NCBI GenBank assembly: GCA_033002965.1
Contig: JAURVB010003251.1
Span: 124,001-188,000 of the forward strand
Length of the DNA stretch: 64,000 bases
Direction of reading: 5' to 3'
Origin: Piper betle
Lineage: Eukaryota > Streptophyta > Magnoliopsida > Piperales > Piperaceae
The notes below the pieces were generated by a model. It did no database searches. It saw nothing but the letters and a program-made list of their open reading frames with translations, and had not been told where the DNA came from. Position numbers and translations under genes: made by a program. Positions 60,240-64,000 of the stretch are shown piece by piece (the first letter of the stretch is position 1; each line of letters begins with the position of its first letter).

Positions 60240-63223
60240 GATTATAAAAAACGTGAATTTACTGTTATGACACTAGAATGAGACCATACCTGGGCCGGGC
60301 ATGAGCGGAGTCGGGGTGAATCTACGTTCGTTCATTTGATAAATGAATCGAGTTTCGAATTATATTGATTCAAGTCGAGCTTCAATCTTATTTGAGTTTT
60401 ATTATTATAAGTTTGAAGATTTAGTTAATTTTCTATAATTCAATATTTTTATTTTTATTTTTTATAAAAATATAAATAATTTTTTATAATTGATAGTCAT
60501 ATAATAATTATTACATTGTTTTAATTTAATTATTTTATATCAAATTATCATTTTTAATATTATATTATCTATGTATTGTTAAAGAATTCTTTTTAAAGAT
60601 TTATATTAGACATTAAGTCGATTTGAGTTAAGTTTTAAGTCAAATCAAATCGAATTTGATATAATTCGAAACCGGCTCTATTGTAATCAATTTGAATTAT
60701 TTTTTTAATGTCGAGTAAAATTAAGCCACAAAAATTTGCAAGTTAGCTCAACTCGTGCAAAGCCCCGGCATGGGAGCTAAAATAATGATATTTGTTATTG
60801 TCTGGGTAAATAGTCATATATATATATATATATATATATAGTTTTTGATAAATAATATTTATTTACAAATTAAAGATCACCGATTTTGAGAGTTCTACTA
60901 TTACAACTTTTTACCTTTTTTTTTCATACAAACAATTGTCAGTGCGGTTAATTCGTCACTACATATATAAGTGGTCTGAAGTCTTACATTAAATATTAAT
61001 TGTGTATAGAGATTTTATAATTTTAAGTAAAATTATCAAATATTTTAGTAGTCCTGTGCGAGCACTACATTACACGTGCCTCTATGCCCCATTTTGGGTT
61101 GTGTAAAAAAAAATTGTGAAGAGAAGGTGGTCACGATGATTCTTTTATGCAAGGGGGAGATAAAATACACATAAATGAGGAATGAAATTTACGCGTAGAG
61201 GCATTGTGTGACTGAGTACTGACTCACTCATCTTACTTTCTTCTTTTCGTTTTCTTTAGACCTGGCTTGAGTTGTACTCTTTGAATCCATCCCTATTCCC
61301 TTGTATATCACTTCTCTGTTCATGCTCTCACTGAACAGATACCATGTTGAAAAATAAACTATATGTCGACAAATAAACTGTTTGCCTGAACGACATGCTT
61401 TCAAAGCCCAGGTTTGGACGGTACAATCAAATTTCATCCTAATTAGATGAAACTATAAAATCGTATAACTAAATTGTTTTTTATTCGTGGTTTTGTGGGT
61501 ACTGGATAAAGACGAAAATTTTCTTTAAGATAAAATATGGTTATTCCATACTTGTGAGCTAGGTAAGGAAGGTCAAGCAGAGCTTCTCATTTCTTCCCTT
61601 GAAAGGGAAGAAAGCGGAGTTATACTCTACTTGGTGATTTAGATGCTTTTGCAATGGAAGACACACTGCCATGTGGATGACTCGGCCCCATTTTAGCACA
61701 AAGTCTGTTTCTGGCCTGATACATTGTTCGGCAAGACCAGCAAACTTTTCTTATTCTATTCCAATATCAAATATAATTAATCCAGCTTATTTTAATCTAA
61801 TTATTTGTCACTATTAAGATCAGGATGAGATCCATCACACCTGAGATTCTCCAATCTGTCCCCAGCGTCGATGTTGTCATTATAATCAAAACAACCCGAG
61901 TAATATTACACATTCATCATAGTATCTTCTGCATTCAACAATGGCCACAGTACGTGTATTAGTACCAAGAAAAAAAGAAGTTGGGTCTGTCGCTTACACG
62001 AATGTAGGTCGGAACTGCACACATGGTCTGAGTCATGTTCATGTACTTGTATTGCTTTGTTTGTCATAAAAACACGGCCATAAAAATATTAATGCATAGT
62101 TTGAGGTCATGATTATCAATAGTTGGTCACACTGTATTCGAGTACTAATAGCGAATTGTGGAAACAGAATTGAAACGCTGGGGGAGGAGGGGATGTGTAT
62201 GAGTTGAGTCAAAACAAATAAATATGTGGGTGGCAGCTCACCGTCTAGCGGTTGCTTGGTGACGGCGCACCATCACCTTCTTTACCCTTTTTACTTGACC
62301 AAGCTGCTCTTCTTTGTGCACCTTGGCCTGTCACAAGGTTTTTTAGGTGGTAAGTAGTGATTTGTAGACAATTAAGCGATTACATGACCAAATATGAGCC
62401 TCCTTATATAAATATTAGAAAAGGTTGAAGCTTAATTAGACATACTAAATATTGTTAACTGGGCAATGTCATCAGAAAGAGATATGTGTGGACGATAGTT
62501 TCTGTCCTACTTGCTAATTTAAAGGTTGCATCATGTGGGCGTTACGCGATTGATTTGTGTGCATATTTTTATGCTGATATGATATTGCGACAAGTAAATG
62601 TGGTTAACGGAAAAAATCTATTATTGTCGGCGTGATATAGTTTGGGTCAATTTAGAGCCAACTCCAAGTTGATTTGGAGTTGGTTATATTATTTTTTTAA
62701 TTAAATAAATAAAAAATTATATAAAATTAGTATATATTATTCTTTTGATATTTTAAATTAATAAATATATAATTTATATTATTTTAAAATATTAGTTATT
62801 AGTTAAATAAAAGAAGCTAAAATAGTTTAATAACTTTAATATTTTTACTTAAAGAGTCAATTATAAAATCTATTATTTAAGAATTATCCATAAAATTTAA
62901 CTTGAAAATTTGTAAAATTGAGTCGATCCAAAGAATATTTTAATTAATTTTTATTAAAACTATGTTTGTTAACATTTAAAACTAGCTCAATCAAATCAAC
63001 TATTTTAAATATTACATTGATAAGAAAACTGTCGGTGAGAGCTCTAACTCTTTTTCCTCATACCCCGTCTCAATCCAAACTAGGGTCAACTGAGTCTAGG
63101 TTGTGAGCAGACCAAGCAGAGACTAAGCTAGCTCGAATCCTTGTGAAACCCTACCCTCCATACCACTTTACAATTAATGAAATTCCCTTGCTAATTAATC
63201 TCTCACTAAGCTCACTTAAAATT
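60240..63223. other. Gene-free AT-rich stretch upstream of the GATA gene
   Basis: A diverged repeat with GAATCGAGTTTCGAATT...TCGAGCTTC on the left and CAACTCGTGCAAAGCCCCGGCATG on the right spans about 60285-60775. A TA microsatellite lies at 60819-60841. No gene is recognised. Confidence 0.4.
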
Positions 63224-63894
63224 ATAATTGTATAAATCGGAATCGGTTTTCGAGGGAGTCGGAATCAGAATCGGAATCGGTCTAAATCAATCAGAAATCA
63301 GTTCAATTGAATCGGTCTGAATCGGTCTGAATAGGTCCAAATCGGTCATATATAATATTTGACAACTCATAAAATAAATATATAAAATTAGATATTGATG
63401 TCATTTTAATATTATTGTGTGTATTATATTTTATAATATTTTAAATTTTTTTTAATTATTTAGATTTAGTTATTATTTTTAACTCCAGTCAGACAAGAGT
63501 CAAGCTTTAATTACGAGAATGCCACTGAGTGGTATTTCCTTCCCTCGCCTTCTCTCTCCCGCATCCGCCCTCCCCCCTGTCCCTCCCCGCCCTGCACCCA
63601 CCGTGCCCTGCCCCCCCTCCCCCCAGATCCGCCCCGCCCCGCCCTCGCCCGCCATGCCTCGCCTTGCGCCTGCCGCACCCCGCCTCCCCCGCCAGCCCTG
63701 CCCTATCCCTCCCTGCCGCCGCCACCCTACCCAGCCGTGCCCCGCCCCCTTGCGTCTGGAATCGACCCAAAGCGGTCGAAATTGGCCGATTCACGGACCG
63801 ATTCGAGGAAAACCGATTCAATAGGTTGTTTGAATCGGTTTTCCTCCGATCCGAGTTAAATCGGGAGATTCCGATTTCGATTTATGCAACCCGG
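63224..63894 (+). mobile_element. MULE-like TIR element, copy D
   Basis: Starts ATAATTGTATAAATCGG and ends GATTTATGCAACCCGG, whose reverse complement (CCGGGTTGCATAAATC) matches the left end of copy C closely. The flanks CTTAAAATT (63215-63223) and CTTAAAACA (63895-63903) are an imperfect 9-bp duplication (7 of 9). The AT-rich arm shares TTTAATTACGAGAATGCCAC with copy C. The C-rich core spans about 63530-63780 and codes for nothing recognisable. Confidence 0.6.
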
Positions 63895-63950
63895 CTTAAA
63901 ACATATAATATATATAACAATAATAACCAGAAATAAGGTAGGAATATTAG

Positions 63951-63965
63951 CCCCCCCCCCCCCCC
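63951..63965. repeat. C15 homopolymer
   Basis: Fifteen C in a row followed by ACCCC. Length is likely to be unreliable in any assembly. Confidence 0.9.
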
Positions 63966-64000
63966 ACCCCTTTTCCTTCAAGTTTTGTGGGTCCCCCATT

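Noticed and set aside
63507..63936. Proline-rich frames of 101-135 codons
   Set aside because: Translation of the C-rich core of MULE-like copy D.
1..64000. tRNA, rRNA and organelle-DNA insertions
   Set aside because: None was recognised by eye; a covariance-model scan would be needed to exclude a tRNA.

Overview
The window is nuclear DNA of a flowering plant. It has long AT-rich intergenic stretches, GT-AG (and two GC-AG) introns, plant-specific transcription-factor families, conserved plant microRNA target sites and many degraded transposons. The first exons are strongly GC-rich (S40, DRB, ARF, GATA), and the HD-ZIP III and ARF proteins resemble monocot members. I infer a monocot, probably not a grass, with moderate confidence.

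Layout. Six genes look real. Three are on the + strand: an S40-type senescence regulator (4917-5388), a DRB2-like double-stranded-RNA-binding protein (8729-12619, 3 exons) and a REVOLUTA-like class III HD-ZIP factor (25344-30451, 18 coding exons). Three are on the - strand: a CASP-like protein of the 5A group (33248-34806, 3 exons), an ARF10/16/18-clade auxin response factor (47362-50252, 3 exons) and a class A GATA zinc-finger factor (58647-59605, 2 exons). Two decayed genes are present on the - strand: an aldose 1-epimerase pseudogene (about 760-1540) and a RING-type E3 ligase-like pseudogene (about 43616-44256). A tentative small three-exon reading frame lies at 45149-45450.

The rest is transposon-derived or unrecognised. 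One family of TIR elements, MULE-like by a 9-bp target duplication, occurs four times (14127-14747, 23805-24564, 41701-42605, 63224-63894); each copy has AT-rich arms around a very GC-rich core. There are also LTR-like pieces, microsatellites, tandem duplications and a near-perfect 88-bp palindrome at 17764-17851.

Common themes. The genes are mainly developmental regulators. The HD-ZIP III and ARF genes carry intact miR166 and miR160 target sites. Three genes (S40, HD-ZIP III, ARF) each appear to carry exactly one single-base indel in or next to a short G/C run of a GC-rich 5' exon. Correcting that one base gives full-length family-typical proteins (156, 839 and 666 residues), so sequencing or assembly error is more likely than gene decay.

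Exon boundaries were set by hand from splice consensus, reading phase and family homology; no search could be run.
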